Part shown: piece after piece, positions 1 through 12,188 of the stretch
Layout: each line of letters opens with the position of its first letter
Position numbering within the stretch: the stretch's first letter is position 1
Assembly (NCBI GenBank): GCA_007115995.1
Contig: SKJI01000004.1
Coordinates: 1-39,190, forward strand
DNA from: a candidate division SR1 bacterium
GTDB lineage: Bacteria; Patescibacteriota; Gracilibacteria; Absconditabacterales; Absconditicoccaceae
DNA: 39,190 nucleotides
Reading direction: 5' to 3'
Program-made: the position numbers and the translations under genes
Notes under the pieces: model-generated
The model's input: only the letters and a program-made list of their open reading frames with translations
Databases searched by the model: none
What the model was told of the DNA's origin: nothing

Positions 1-45
1 AATCAATATACTAGTGCTTTATACTAGTATGTAGTTCCCACTGTT

Positions 46-384
46 TCAAACAAAAAAGCTATACTCTTTGATGAGTATAGCTTTTTTGGTAGTAAATGAT
101 GAATTTTTCAGAGGTTCCTTATGTTTTGAATATGTTTTATTTGCTAACTCCACAGATTTTTCTGATATATCTATTCCAATAATCTCCTTAGCTCCACTTT
201 TTTCCAAAAAAGAAGATTCTTCTCCTGTGCCACAACCAATTAAAAGAACTTTCTTTCCATTTAAGTTAGGTAATAAACTCCTCATCATAGGTTTTTCAAC
301 AAATCTATGGGGTTTCATTTCTCCATTAAGCAATTCTTTTTGCCTTATAGAAGCAATTTTATCATACTCATTAATATCAGCCAT
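46..384 (-). pseudogene. Truncated class I SAM-dependent methyltransferase
   Basis: The N-terminal 95 or so residues look like a class I methyltransferase: residues 44-54 (KVLLIGCGTGE) are the glycine-rich SAM-binding motif I, followed by the acidic end of strand 2 (IGIDIS). The protein then runs into a perfect hairpin at 58-81, so its last 14 residues are hairpin-encoded and not family sequence. Full-length enzymes exceed 200 aa, so this is a 3'-truncated fragment or a misassembled end. All of its glycines are GGN; none is TGA, unlike genes after 1.1 kb. Its first stop is TGA; under code 25 the frame would run on to a TAA at 19-21. No substrate can be inferred. Confidence 0.6.
52..87. terminator. 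Bidirectional rho-independent terminator-like hairpin
   Basis: A perfect 9-bp stem (GCTATACTC at 58-66, GAGTATAGC at 73-81) with a 6-nt loop is flanked by six A on the left and six T on the right, so it could terminate transcription on either strand. It lies inside the end of the truncated methyltransferase frame. Confidence 0.7.
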
Positions 385-391
385 ATTGATA

Positions 392-706
392 ATTTTTCTT
401 AAAAGATATAAAAAATTTTCGAAGCGATAGCGGAGAAATTCCTTTTATCCCCCTAAAATCTAAAAGAAAAAAATTAAATTTTCATTCCTTTTTGAAAATC
501 TCTCTGCAAATCATTAAATTGTTAAAAAAATGATTACACATAACGTTAGGGATATACGAAGTTTTTCTGGAACGAATTGGAAGAAAAATTTGGGTTAGGG
601 GCGAGCCGAGCCCCGAACCATATATCCCTTGTTAAGTGACCCGAGCGTAACGAAGTGGAGTGAGAGCGCAGCGGGGTGCGAACGCTAGTGAGCAAGTTGC
701 GTAGGG
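392..706. other. Intergenic region with a large inverted repeat
   Basis: No gene is seen. Arms AGGGATATA (548-556) and TATATCCCT (621-629) are perfect complements, extended by TAAC/GTTA at the outer ends, and enclose a GC-rich hairpin (GGGGC/GCCCC near 598-614). From about 640 to 700 there is a run of short GAGCG/GAAGTG/GAGC-type words much richer in G+C than anything else in the window. It may be a structured RNA or a foreign intergenic repeat. Confidence 0.4.
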
Positions 707-991
707 TTAAAATTTTCTTCGATAAATTATTTTGTAAAAATCTTTGTATGTCAGACCTTGAATAATTATACCAATGACTAAACCATATACTAAATCATTA
801 TAAAATTTGAGCGACATCAATAAAGCAAGAATTGCTAATCCAATCAGCCAGTGATGCAGATGAATTGTGAGTTTATTGATATCAAATTTTATCGATTTTA
901 ATCTTCCCTGTTCACCCTCTTTCTTGCCAGCAAAAAACTTTGCGATTAGAAAACCAATAATTATTCCAACGATTAGGATAATAACGTTCAT
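707..991 (-). CDS. Small membrane protein of unknown function
   Basis: 94 aa. Residues 1-20 form a hydrophobic segment (MNVIILIVGIIIGFLIAKFF), and residues about 45-80 hold two further hydrophobic stretches around a histidine-rich turn (HLHHWLIG), so at least two membrane passes are likely. The ATG is the first codon of the segment and the gene ends in TAA. I do not recognise the family. All glycines are GGN and none is TGA, so code 11 and code 25 give the same protein; with the methyltransferase fragment this marks the first kilobase as different in codon use. Confidence 0.55.
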   Translation of the reverse strand: MNVIILIVGIIIGFLIAKFFAGKKEGEQGRLKSIKFDINKLTIHLHHWLIGLAILALLMSLKFYNDLVYGLVIGIIIQGLTYKDFYKIIYRRKF

Positions 992-1072
992 ATTTTACAA
1001 TAATTATTCAAGGTATATAAAAATTTTGACCCGAAGCAATTTCATCTAACTAGCTATTATAGTAACTTAACT

Positions 1073-1100
1073 TGTATTTTAATGCGTTTTATGTATAAAA
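1073..1100 (+). promoter_or_regulatory. Putative sigma-70-type promoter of the recombinase
   Basis: TTGTAT (1073-1078), 16-nt spacer, TATAAA (1095-1100), 30 nt before the ATG at 1131. The inference rests on consensus similarity only. Confidence 0.4.
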
Positions 1101-1130
1101 AAGTAAGTTTTTATTGGTTCGTGAAATAGG

Positions 1131-1967
1131 ATGGATCGAGTACACCAGTATCTTAGGAAACTTGCTGATGAAATCAAGATGAGGAATTATAGCAAGAGGA
1201 CTCTGGAAAGTTACACACAATGTGTAGAGTATTTTCTGGTGCATCGAGTCAAATCTGAAAAGAATTGTAATCGTATTGATAGAGAGTTTATCAAGAAGTT
1301 AGTAATCCATCTCCAGACAAAAAATAAAGCGCACAAAACAATCAATCTGTATAAATCTGCTGTCATGTTTTTTTGTAATGAAGTACTGCATTTGCATATC
1401 GATCCACTCCCTGTTGCTAGGGAAAACAAAAAATTGCCTGTCGTGCTTTCGATTCAGGAGATAAAAGCATTGATTGAATCATATATAAATCCAAAACATA
1501 AACTAATTATTGCACTTGCCTATGGGTGTGGTCTCAGAGTATCTTAAGTAGTCAAAATACTAATCAAAGATGTTGATATTGATCGTAAGGTATTGATGAT
1601 TAGAGAATCTAAATGATGAAAAGACAGACAAGTGCCATTACCACAGACATTGCCTGCAACACTATCACTCTTGTCTCAAGAATCATCAGCAAATGCATTG
1701 CTTTTCCCAAGCCAACAAGGATGAATGCTGACTACACATAGTATACAATTGATCTTTCATCAATGATGTAAACGTATTTGACTGAAAAAAGACGCTACTT
1801 TCCACTCACTCCGCCATTCGTTCGCAACGCATCTGCTTGAACAGAGGACTGATATTCGTTATGTGCAAGCTTTGCTCGGTCATGCAAATATCCGTACGAC
1901 ACAAATTTATACCCATGTGATGCAACCTGCACTACACAACATACAAAGTCCTTTAGACACCTTATAG
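1131..1967 (+). pseudogene. Tyrosine recombinase (XerC/XerD/phage-integrase type), interrupted by TAA
   Basis: Read with TGA = Gly the frame covers 278 codons, the usual size of a Xer-type recombinase. An N-terminal SAM-like DNA-binding domain spans about 1-95 and the catalytic domain about 100-278. Catalytic residues are all present: Arg136 in GCGLRVS, a Lys in the GGKDR beta-hairpin, [20 protein letters not shown] and the nucleophile in YTHV. One in-frame TAA (1545-1547) falls just after GLRVS, where relatives carry Glu; a GAA-to-TAA change or a sequence error would explain it. The frame is open on both sides and its glycines include several TGA. It sits next to the code-atypical first kilobase, which could be a boundary of mobile DNA. 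The window does not show whether it is a chromosomal dimer-resolving Xer or an element integrase. Confidence 0.8.
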
Positions 1968-1977
1968 CAACCTCTCC

Positions 1978-3438
1978 CTACTTTCACCATTTATTTTTCC
2001 GCGCTCAGTCTACAAATTTCGTCAGACTGATCGGATAGCGTTTTTCTCCGATAACTCGTTGGATGATCTTGTAAGGATATGTTCATGGATCTGAATCCGA
2101 TGGTGCAGGAATTGATGCTCACAGGACGTACTCTTGGATAGTCGCTTCGTCTCGTTGGAGGGTGTTTTTGGTGGCGTCTGCTCAGAAAATAAGCCCAAAA
2201 TAGTGGGTAGGTCTAAATCAGAGGCGTTTGTCTATCTTCAAGACTGGAATACCAACTTTTTCACAATGCAAGTGAGGTTGGACAGTAGCAAATGCAGGTG
2301 ACGTCACATAGACAGACTCTTTTGTGGCGATAAAGAAATAACGACTCGTGTCGATAACTATACCAAAGTGCTTTTTTGCATATGTTGCAACTTCTTGTTG
2401 GAGTTTTTTGTGCATCCTAATTTTGAAATGATTTTTGGGTAGTAGTTTATGATCTTGCTGTGCAGGCTTATCATTTTTATCTGCTACTTTACGCAACTTG
2501 CTGACAAAAAATCCTCATGTTTTTTGTTTATGTGGCCAAAATCTTTTAACAAGCGCTCATTGATCAAATGACACATCTCAAACCTGACCATTGTATCCAT
2601 CTTCTGTATTTTGTAACGTGACAGTTTCCAAAACAACTGATCCTTGGAAGAATTCCAAGATACGTGCAAGTACTCATTCGTTTTCAAATGCGTTGATTGT
2701 GCAGGTTGAATAAATAATTGTTCATCACACTTTTGTTGCTTTGATTGCAGAGATAAGGAGTTGAAATTGTGTTCATGCTATTTTATTGATTTCTTCTTGT
2801 CTCCAAAATTTAAGCGCATAATCTGACTTAAATCATGTTCATTCTCAGCTACATGGCGCATCGACAAGCACATGATCAAAAAAATTTGGAAGATGCTTCC
2901 CAAACATAAAGCCATTAAATTTCGTGATTGCAGTATTGTACATTCACTGTAGATTGAGATTGTGCGCAAGTGTCTGGACTCTTGATGCCGCAATATCATT
3001 TGCAATAACCAATCATGGGTTTTCTTGAGTAGCCAAGAGCTTATTTGCAAGCTGCGAGGTTTTTCCTCATGGTGCAGCACACACATCCAAAATAATATCT
3101 CACGGTTTTGTTTCTATCAAATTCGCTGGCATACTCGCGGCGATTTCTTGTATATAGAAAAATCACGACTTATATAAAAAGGTGTTTCCCAACGCATGAG
3201 TGAGATCATCTCTATCAATAGAAAAACTATTTGGCGCATCGGTAAACGGTTCTGGACTCAAATGCCATCACCGAGGTTTCGTGATTGCCAAAAACTCATC
3301 AAGCGATGCTTTGTGTGTATTGATAGTTATACTTTTCTTGAGCGGTAACGTACATGCTTCGATAAATGCATCTTTCTCCTGTTCGTCCTGCAGCAGCGGC
3401 ATAATACTCTCCAAAAACTCTGGTGCTATTGTTGTCAT
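1978..3438 (-). CDS. rsmF: RsmF/RsmB-type rRNA (cytosine-5) methyltransferase (NOL1/NOP2/Sun family)
   Basis: 486 aa with TGA = Gly. An N-terminal domain (about 1-115, FLESIMPLL then [10 protein letters not shown]) precedes the Rossmann SAM domain with motif I (DVCAAPGGKTSQLA), DAPCSGEGTG (Cys196) and [13 protein letters not shown] (Cys246); the two cysteines are the pair used for m5C transfer and release. The C-terminal 150 residues ([17 protein letters not shown]) resemble the PUA-like RNA-binding end of RsmF rather than RsmB. At least six TGA codons lie in catalytic motifs. The start ATG at 3436-3438 was chosen because it begins the conserved N-terminal domain and has a -10-like TATACT 7 nt upstream. 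It is convergent with the recombinase (10-nt gap) and divergent from ddl. The exact rRNA target is unknown. Confidence 0.85.
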
Positions 3439-3445
3439 ACTTCCC

Positions 3446-3451
3446 AGTATA
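3446..3451 (-). promoter_or_regulatory. -10 hexamer of a probable leaderless transcript (rsmF)
   Basis: TATACT on the minus strand ends 7 nt before the rsmF ATG, which would put the transcription start on or next to the start codon. The -35 is weak (TAGCAT, 16-nt spacer). Confidence 0.4.
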
Positions 3452-3562
3452 GTGAATCTATGCGGTAATGCTAGATGGAGTTGTAGTATAAATCTCATTG
3501 CAATCTCTATCTTTATTGCTACAGTGATGATTGTAGAGTTTTTATATTGCAAGAATAGAGTG

Positions 3563-4525
3563 ATGCATATTGCATTATTGACCGATACAACAAGTCGTGA
3601 GTATGAGATATCAGAAAAAAGTCTTGTACTTATTCAGGACAGTCTTGAGAAATTAGGGTATGCATATACAATAATTCGTCGACCAGAAATGCGTGATCAA
3701 TTTTTGCAGACATATACAACATACGACTGTGCTATTCCAGTCATTCATTGATGATGGTGAGAAGGAGGTCAGATTAGCGCCATGCTGGAGTTGTTGTGAG
3801 TTCCTTACTTGTTTTCTGACCATGATGTACATAGTCTGTGTTACAATAAATATGCTACTAGTTTGATTGTTCAAGATATGTGAATAGCAATACCACAAAC
3901 ACATCATTGTGTAGCATGAGATGATATGCAGCATATTTCGTTTTGATGACCATATTTTGTGAAACCAAATACTAATTGATCGTCACTTGATTGTGGTATA
4001 TGCACGACAGCCGATCAGGCACAAGGTCTTGTAGAGCATATTTGCACGTATGATACAGCTCTTGTGCAAGAAGTTATTACATGAAGAGAACTTACTATTT
4101 CTATGAAATGAACAGACAGTCCTTCTATAGTTGGAATTATGGAAGTAGTAACAGAAAAAGAGTTTTTCGATTTTGATGCCAAATATAAGCGAGATAAGAC
4201 CAAAGAAATATTTCCAGAATTAGCACCTAATCTCCAACAAATTATTGAGGATGCTGCAATGAGTATTTACAAAAAATTTCGCATAACAGATATTGCAAGG
4301 ATTGATTGTATTCTCGCAGACAAGCTATATTTTCTTGAAATTAACACGATCCCATGAATGACACCAATGAGTTTCTTCCCGCAATGTATTAAGCAGTATG
4401 GTTATGAGTGATTTGAACAATTTTTGGAAGAATGTATTCAGCAAAAAGTCTATATATACAAAAAAATCAAAAAAACTACTCCTACCCTTATCAAACATAT
4501 GAACAAACAATCCACAATTGTTTAG
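3563..4525 (+). CDS. ddl: D-alanine--D-alanine ligase
   Basis: 320 aa. ATP-grasp ligase that joins two D-alanines for the peptidoglycan stem peptide, in the cytoplasm. Visible motifs: HGGWGEGGQISAMLELLG, the Ddl substrate/ATP signature, with three glycines written TGA; QEVITGRELTISM in the ATP-binding domain; and FLEINTIPGMTPMSFFP, the C-terminal Mg/ATP and D-Ala binding motif. Length and order match the family. The frame starts at ATG 3563 and ends in TAG; the start is preceded by no strong Shine-Dalgarno. With the MurE-like gene at 30.7 kb it shows that the organism makes at least part of a peptidoglycan wall. Confidence 0.93.
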
Positions 4526-4566
4526 TTGTTTCATCGAGTTTTTTTATTGAATCACTAACCATCACC

Positions 4567-5142
4567 ATGCCAGTCAGATTCACCAATCAACTCAAAGGAC
4601 CAAACATAACACTCAAAAGAACAAAGCCAACATTGCGTATGGCAGAGATGATGTTTGCTGTCATTGATCATAATCGTGATCACCTCAAGCAATGGCTTGA
4701 ACGAGTAGCATCAACACACAAAGTAGAAGATACGTTCAAGTATCTCTTTGAGAAAGAGCAAGAAACAAAACAGGGAAAGAAAATTGAATATGGAATTTTT
4801 GCTGGGAGAGAATATATTTGTAATATCTCATTGTTTGGTATATCACAAAAATACGCATCTGCAGAAATGTAATACTGGTTATCTGCCTCGCACACAAGAA
4901 GGTGATATATGAGTGAGGCAGTTTTGATACTAGAACGCTATGCATTTGATCAGTTAGCGCTTAACAGAATACAAATCAAAACAGACAAAGAAAATCTTGC
5001 GTCAGTATGAGTTGCAAAAAAATGCTGATATATCTATGAATGAACTTGCAGAGAAGCGTATTTCAATGAATATTACAATGCAATGCGCGATTTCGAAATT
5101 TACGCTAAACTCAAATCTGACTATCTCAAGGAACATAACTAA
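4567..5142 (+). pseudogene. GNAT acetyltransferase (RimJ/RimL-like), interrupted by TAA
   Basis: 191 codons, a typical RimJ/RimL length. The protein shows LKGPNITLKRTKPTLRMAE, the DHNRDHLKQWL start of the acceptor region, SAEM-(TAA)-YWLS, RRGYMSEAVLILERYAF (acetyl-CoA loop and helix) and NLASVGVAKKCGYIYEGT. The family normally has AExGYWL, so the in-frame TAA at 4870-4872 replaces the glycine codon, most simply by a TGA-to-TAA transition. The frame reads on for 90 further codons with good family similarity, so decay is recent or the base is an error. The target amine is unknown (ribosomal-protein N-terminus or a small molecule). It lies 41 nt after ddl and may be co-transcribed. Confidence 0.75.
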
Positions 5143-5149
5143 CTCTCTC

Positions 5150-5177
5150 TTGCATTCACTGTCAAAATATTTAGTAT
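5150..5177 (+). promoter_or_regulatory. Putative promoter of the tRNA cluster
   Basis: TTGCAT (5150-5155), 16-nt spacer, TAGTAT (5172-5177), 37 nt before the first tRNA. Consensus match only. Confidence 0.4.
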
Positions 5178-5214
5178 GACGTTTACTGCATTTTTGCTTT
5201 ATCAAAAAAACTGT

Positions 5215-5286
5215 TGGGGTATAGCCAAGTTGGTAAGGCAGCGGGCTTTGAACCCGCCATCCTAGGTTCGAGTCCTAGTACCCCAA
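5215..5286 (+). tRNA. tRNA-Gln(UUG)
   Basis: Cloverleaf with acceptor TGGGGTA/TACCCCA, anticodon loop CTTTGAA (anticodon TTG) and T arm CTAGG-TTCGAGT-CCTAG. Discriminator A; CCA is not encoded. First gene of the cluster. Confidence 0.95.
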
Positions 5287-5323
5287 ATTCTTGATAAAAA
5301 AACCTTTATAGAAAGTAATATAC

Positions 5324-5398
5324 TGCGGGGTGGAGAAGTGGTATCTCGCCGGGCTCATAACCCGGAGGTCGGTGGTTCGATCCCATCCCCCGCAACCA
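5324..5398 (+). tRNA. Initiator tRNA-fMet(CAU)
   Basis: Acceptor TGCGGGG/CCCCGCA, anticodon loop CTCATAA on a stem with three consecutive G-C pairs (CCGGG/CCCGG), the initiator hallmark. CCA is encoded (5396-5398). Position 1 is U facing A72, so the usual unpaired C1-A72 of bacterial initiators is replaced by a weak U-A pair. Confidence 0.9.
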
Positions 5399-5459
5399 CT
5401 AAATATAAAAAGATTGTCACTAAGTGTGCAGAATAAAGATAATCTCATCGATTATATGA

Positions 5460-5532
5460 TCGGGATTAGCTTAGTTGGTAGAGCGTCTGACTCTGAATCA
5501 GAAGGTCCTAGGTTCGAATCCTAGATCCCGAA
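5460..5532 (+). tRNA. tRNA-Gln(CUG)
   Basis: Acceptor TCGGGAT/ATCCCGA, anticodon loop CTCTGAA (anticodon CTG), T arm CTAGG-TTCGAAT-CCTAG. CCA is not encoded. Having both Gln isoacceptors in one cluster is notable for a reduced genome. Confidence 0.93.
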
Positions 5533-5554
5533 ACTCTTCTAACTTGTTTAATAT

Positions 5555-5636
5555 GCCGGGGTGGTGGAATTGGCAGACACGCATGGCTTAGAACCATGTG
5601 CCTTACGGCGTGAGGGTTCAACTCCCTCCTCCGGCA
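5555..5636 (+). tRNA. tRNA-Leu(UAG)
   Basis: Class II tRNA with a long variable arm (TGCCTTACGGCG region), acceptor GCCGGGG/CTCCGGC with one G-U, anticodon loop CTTAGAA. CCA is not encoded. Confidence 0.93.
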
Positions 5637-5754
5637 AATTATCAAGCAATACTTCCTGTAAGAGTAACTCTGTTGTTTCCTCTTTTAAAAATCTCTTGAA
5701 ATTCCAGGAACAATCTCTATAAATCATCCCGCTAAGTCCGCTTTTTGTATTTAT

Positions 5755-5827
<73 letters not shown>

Positions 5828-5871
5828 AGTTTGCATAGAGTATCTTTAATTATTTCACTCCTATTCTTGTT

Positions 5872-6123
5872 ATGGCGATTACAGCATCAGCAAAAAAAGC
5901 AATCAAAAGAAGTCTATTTCTTAGAAAGAGAAATGATCAATTTAAACTTGTAATGAAAAAAGCAATCAAAGCTGTTAAAAAAGCAAGTGAGTCGTCAGAT
6001 TGAAATAAGCAAGAATTATTATTGTTAGCATACAGTGCTATCGATAAGGCTCAAAGAAGAAATATCATTCATAAGAAGAATGCTGCTAGAAAAAAATCTA
6101 GATTATCTGCTCTTGTAAGTTAG
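5872..6123 (+). CDS. rpsT: 30S ribosomal protein S20 (bS20)
   Basis: 83 aa, Lys/Arg-rich and helical throughout, starting MAITASAKKAIKRS and containing AYSAIDKAQRRNIIHKKNAARKKSRLS, the standard S20 signature. It binds the 5' domain and helix 44 of 16S rRNA during 30S assembly. One glycine (codon at 6001-6003) is TGA. Placed between tRNA-Asn and tRNA-Thr in a same-strand cluster, so it may be excised from a mixed tRNA/mRNA transcript. Start ATG 5872; no Shine-Dalgarno is visible. Confidence 0.95.
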
Positions 6124-6141
6124 GTCTTACAATGAGAATGT

Positions 6142-6214
6142 GCCAGTGTAGCTCAATCGGCAGAGCATCCGCCTTGTAAGCGGCAGGTTGCAGGTTCAAG
6201 TCCAGCCACTGGCT
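6142..6214 (+). tRNA. tRNA-Thr(UGU)
   Basis: Acceptor GCCAGTG/CACTGGC, anticodon loop CTTGTAA, T arm GCAGG-TTCAAGT-CCAGC (one non-canonical pair). Discriminator U; CCA is not encoded. Confidence 0.9.
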
Positions 6215-6230
6215 AATTGTTTATAATTGT

Positions 6231-6307
6231 GGGGTAGTAGTTCAGTTGGCTAGAATGCCTGCCTGTCACGCAGGAGGTCGCGGGTTCGAGTCCCGTCTAT
6301 CCCGCCA
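6231..6307 (+). tRNA. tRNA-Asp(GUC)
   Basis: Acceptor GGGGTAG/CTATCCC with one G-U, anticodon loop CTGTCAC, T arm GCGGG-TTCGAGT-CCCGT. Discriminator G; CCA is encoded (6305-6307). Confidence 0.93.
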
Positions 6308-6381
6308 TTATGGTATTTTGTGTTCTAGATCTTTGTACAATCAATAATCACAAGTATCAACTATAGTTATGTCCTTATTAT

Positions 6382-6456
6382 GGCCTCATCGTCTAGTGGT
6401 TAGGACGCCGGGTTTTCATCCCGGAAACCGGGGTTCGATTCCCCGTGGGGCTGCCA
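6382..6456 (+). tRNA. tRNA-Glu(UUC)
   Basis: Acceptor GGCCTCA/TGGGGCT with G-U pairs, anticodon loop TTTTCAT on a CCGGG/CCCGG stem, T arm CGGGG-TTCGATT-CCCCG. CCA is encoded (6454-6456). Confidence 0.94.
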
Positions 6457-6477
6457 TTTCATAACTATTATCTTCAT

Positions 6478-6554
6478 GGGTGATTAGCTCAGTTGGCGAG
6501 AGCATCTGCCTTACAAGCAGGGGGTCGTAGGTTCAAGTCCTACATCACCCACCA
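6478..6554 (+). tRNA. tRNA-Val(UAC)
   Basis: Acceptor GGGTGAT/ATCACCC, anticodon loop CTTACAA, T arm GTAGG-TTCAAGT-CCTAC. CCA is encoded (6552-6554). Confidence 0.95.
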
Positions 6555-6569
6555 TTAAATATCCACAAT

Positions 6570-6643
6570 GGGCCCATAGCTCAGTTGGTTAGAGCAACCG
6601 GCTCATAACCGGTGGGTCGCTGGTTCAAGTCCAGCTGGGCCCA
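6570..6643 (+). tRNA. tRNA with CAU anticodon: elongator Met or Ile2
   Basis: Acceptor GGGCCCA/TGGGCCC, anticodon loop CTCATAA on an ACCGG/CCGGT stem, T arm GCTGG-TTCAAGT-CCAGC. It lacks the three G-C pairs of the initiator. The CAU anticodon could serve elongator Met or, after lysidine modification, Ile AUA codons; the sequence alone does not decide. Confidence 0.9.
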
Positions 6644-6690
6644 GACTTATCAGTAAGTTTTGCTCAAAAATTTATAAAAACTTCATTGCT

Positions 6691-6852
6691 TAGACTCTAA
6701 AGTCTTCTAAGAAGGTGAAGTCCGGAAGTAAAGTTAGAGTGCAAAAATTATGCGGGTGTAACTCAATTGGCTAGACTCTAAAGTCTTCTAAGAAGGTGAA
6801 GTCCGGAAGTAAAGTTAGAGTGCAAAAATTATGCGGGTGTAACTCAATTGGC
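6691..6852. repeat. 81-bp direct tandem duplication
   Basis: Two perfect copies (6691-6771 and 6772-6852) stand head to tail. The 4 nt TAGA recur at 6691, 6772 and 6853, which fits slippage or recombination at a microhomology. Each unit holds a self-complementary element (ACTCTAA at 6694-6700 pairing with TTAGAGT at 6734-6740 in copy 1, enclosing smaller stems) and ends with the first 20 nt of tRNA-Gly. Copy 1 therefore leaves a dead tRNA-Gly 5' fragment at 6752-6771. Confidence 0.93.
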
Positions 6853-6906
6853 TAGAGTCACAGCCTTCCAAGCTGTTGGTTGCGCGTTCGAGTCGCGTCA
6901 CCCGCT
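6833..6906 (+). tRNA. tRNA-Gly(UCC)
   Basis: Acceptor GCGGGTG/CACCCGC, anticodon loop CTTCCAA (anticodon TCC), T arm GCGCG-TTCGAGT-CGCGT. It reads GGA/GGG. It is not the UGA-reading tRNA-Gly(UCA) that code 25 requires, which is absent from this window. CCA is not encoded. Its first 20 nt are copied in the 81-bp duplication upstream. Confidence 0.94.
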
Positions 6907-7218
6907 ATTCTGGTAAATTAATGAGTAATTTACCATAAAAAAGCTCAGTAAATATTTAATATAGATGAGTTCCAATACAGTAAATTCCTTTAGAATTTAC
7001 GTGTAGTCAGTAAGTATAAATTAGTAATAAGCTAATTCATATTTAATGACTCTATAGTTCAAAACATCCACTCTATTTCAGTATCATCATAAGTTTATTC
7101 TGTTTATACTTAGGTATAATCACAATACTCTTGAGAAAAAATAAGTGTGAAGTTTCCATTGTATTGGAGAGCAACTTTTCTATATTAGTGTGCACTGCGT
7201 TAGAGAACATTAACAGAT
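6907..7218 (+). promoter_or_regulatory. Leader region before 23S rRNA; possible -10 at 7115
   Basis: No gene. Three hairpins are visible: GGTAAATTA/TAATTTACC (about 6912-6935), GTAAATTC/GAATTTAC (about 6977-6997) and an AATTAG/CTAATT stem near 7022-7040. None has a plus-strand T run, so they are not clear terminators. A TATAAT at 7115-7120, with TTTATT 15 nt before it, could drive the rRNA genes. The promoter is weakly supported. Confidence 0.35.
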
Positions 7219-7240
7219 TAGTATAGTATATTTTTGGAAG

Positions 7241-7250
<10 letters not shown>
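7219..7250 (+). other. 5' arm of the 23S rRNA processing stem
   Basis: 10 nt (7219-7228) and 20 nt (7231-7250) are perfectly complementary to 10188-10197 and 10166-10185, separated by a 2x2 internal loop. This is the long helix that RNase III usually cuts to release pre-23S. It encloses 23S only. Confidence 0.85.
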
Positions 7251-10175
<2,925 letters not shown>

Positions 10176-10251
10176 CTTCCAAAAACTTACTATACTAGTC
10201 TAGAAACGTTTTCAAAACGAGTTGAACTTTAGAAGAAAAGTTATAGTATCC

Positions 10252-10372
<121 letters not shown>

Positions 10373-10511
10373 AGATACTATAGCTAGATCATTATCATTT
10401 ATATATATAATCTGTATAGAACAAGATTATGCGATACTACCAGAGTATTGTATTATCCTATACAAGTATTATACACCCAAATATCACAATGAGTAAATCA
10501 TTATCTAATAA

Positions 10512-10524
10512 TAAGATAAAGAGA
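10512..10524 (+). other. 5' arm of the 16S rRNA processing stem
   Basis: TAAGATAAAGAGA is the exact complement of 12092-12104, and pairing continues inward with CTATGG/CCATAAG allowing G-U. The helix encloses 16S alone, so 16S and 23S are released from the precursor separately. Confidence 0.75.
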
Positions 10525-10571
10525 TAAAGCCTATGGTCATCACTCACATAATTTCTTGTGAATGTACAACT

Positions 10572-12041
<1,470 letters not shown>

Positions 12042-12159
12042 CCTTAAATATAAATTCAAATCTTTATAGTACTGTGTTACCATAAGTTTTGTCTCTTTAT
12101 CTTACCATATTGGATCTCGATATCTTGGGTTTTAATATAGATTATCTTCTAGAAACACT

Positions 12160-12188
12160 TTGCTCTTTTGATTAAGAGCAATTTTTTT
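12160..12188 (+). terminator. Rho-independent terminator of the rRNA genes
   Basis: TTGCTCTT (12160-12167), 6-nt loop, AAGAGCAA (12174-12181), then seven T. It lies 118 nt after 16S and closes the 23S-5S-16S unit. Confidence 0.85.

Noticed and set aside
2218-3086. Several short minus-strand frames as separate small genes
   Set aside because: They are pieces of one rsmF-like gene cut at TGA, or its shadows in other frames.
3200-3751. 183-aa plus-strand reading frame
   Set aside because: Antisense to the rsmF-like gene; its tail is just the start of ddl read from an upstream codon.
1-5142. A complete mobile element bounded by the recombinase
   Set aside because: No matching att-like direct repeats, cargo or second boundary could be found by eye; housekeeping genes follow immediately.
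6691-6852. CRISPR-like repeat
   Set aside because: Only two adjacent 81-bp copies with no spacers; the unit includes part of a tRNA gene.
6752-6906. Group I intron inside tRNA-Gly
   Set aside because: The apparent insertion is only 81 nt, lies as a tandem copy before an intact tRNA, and lacks group I core elements.
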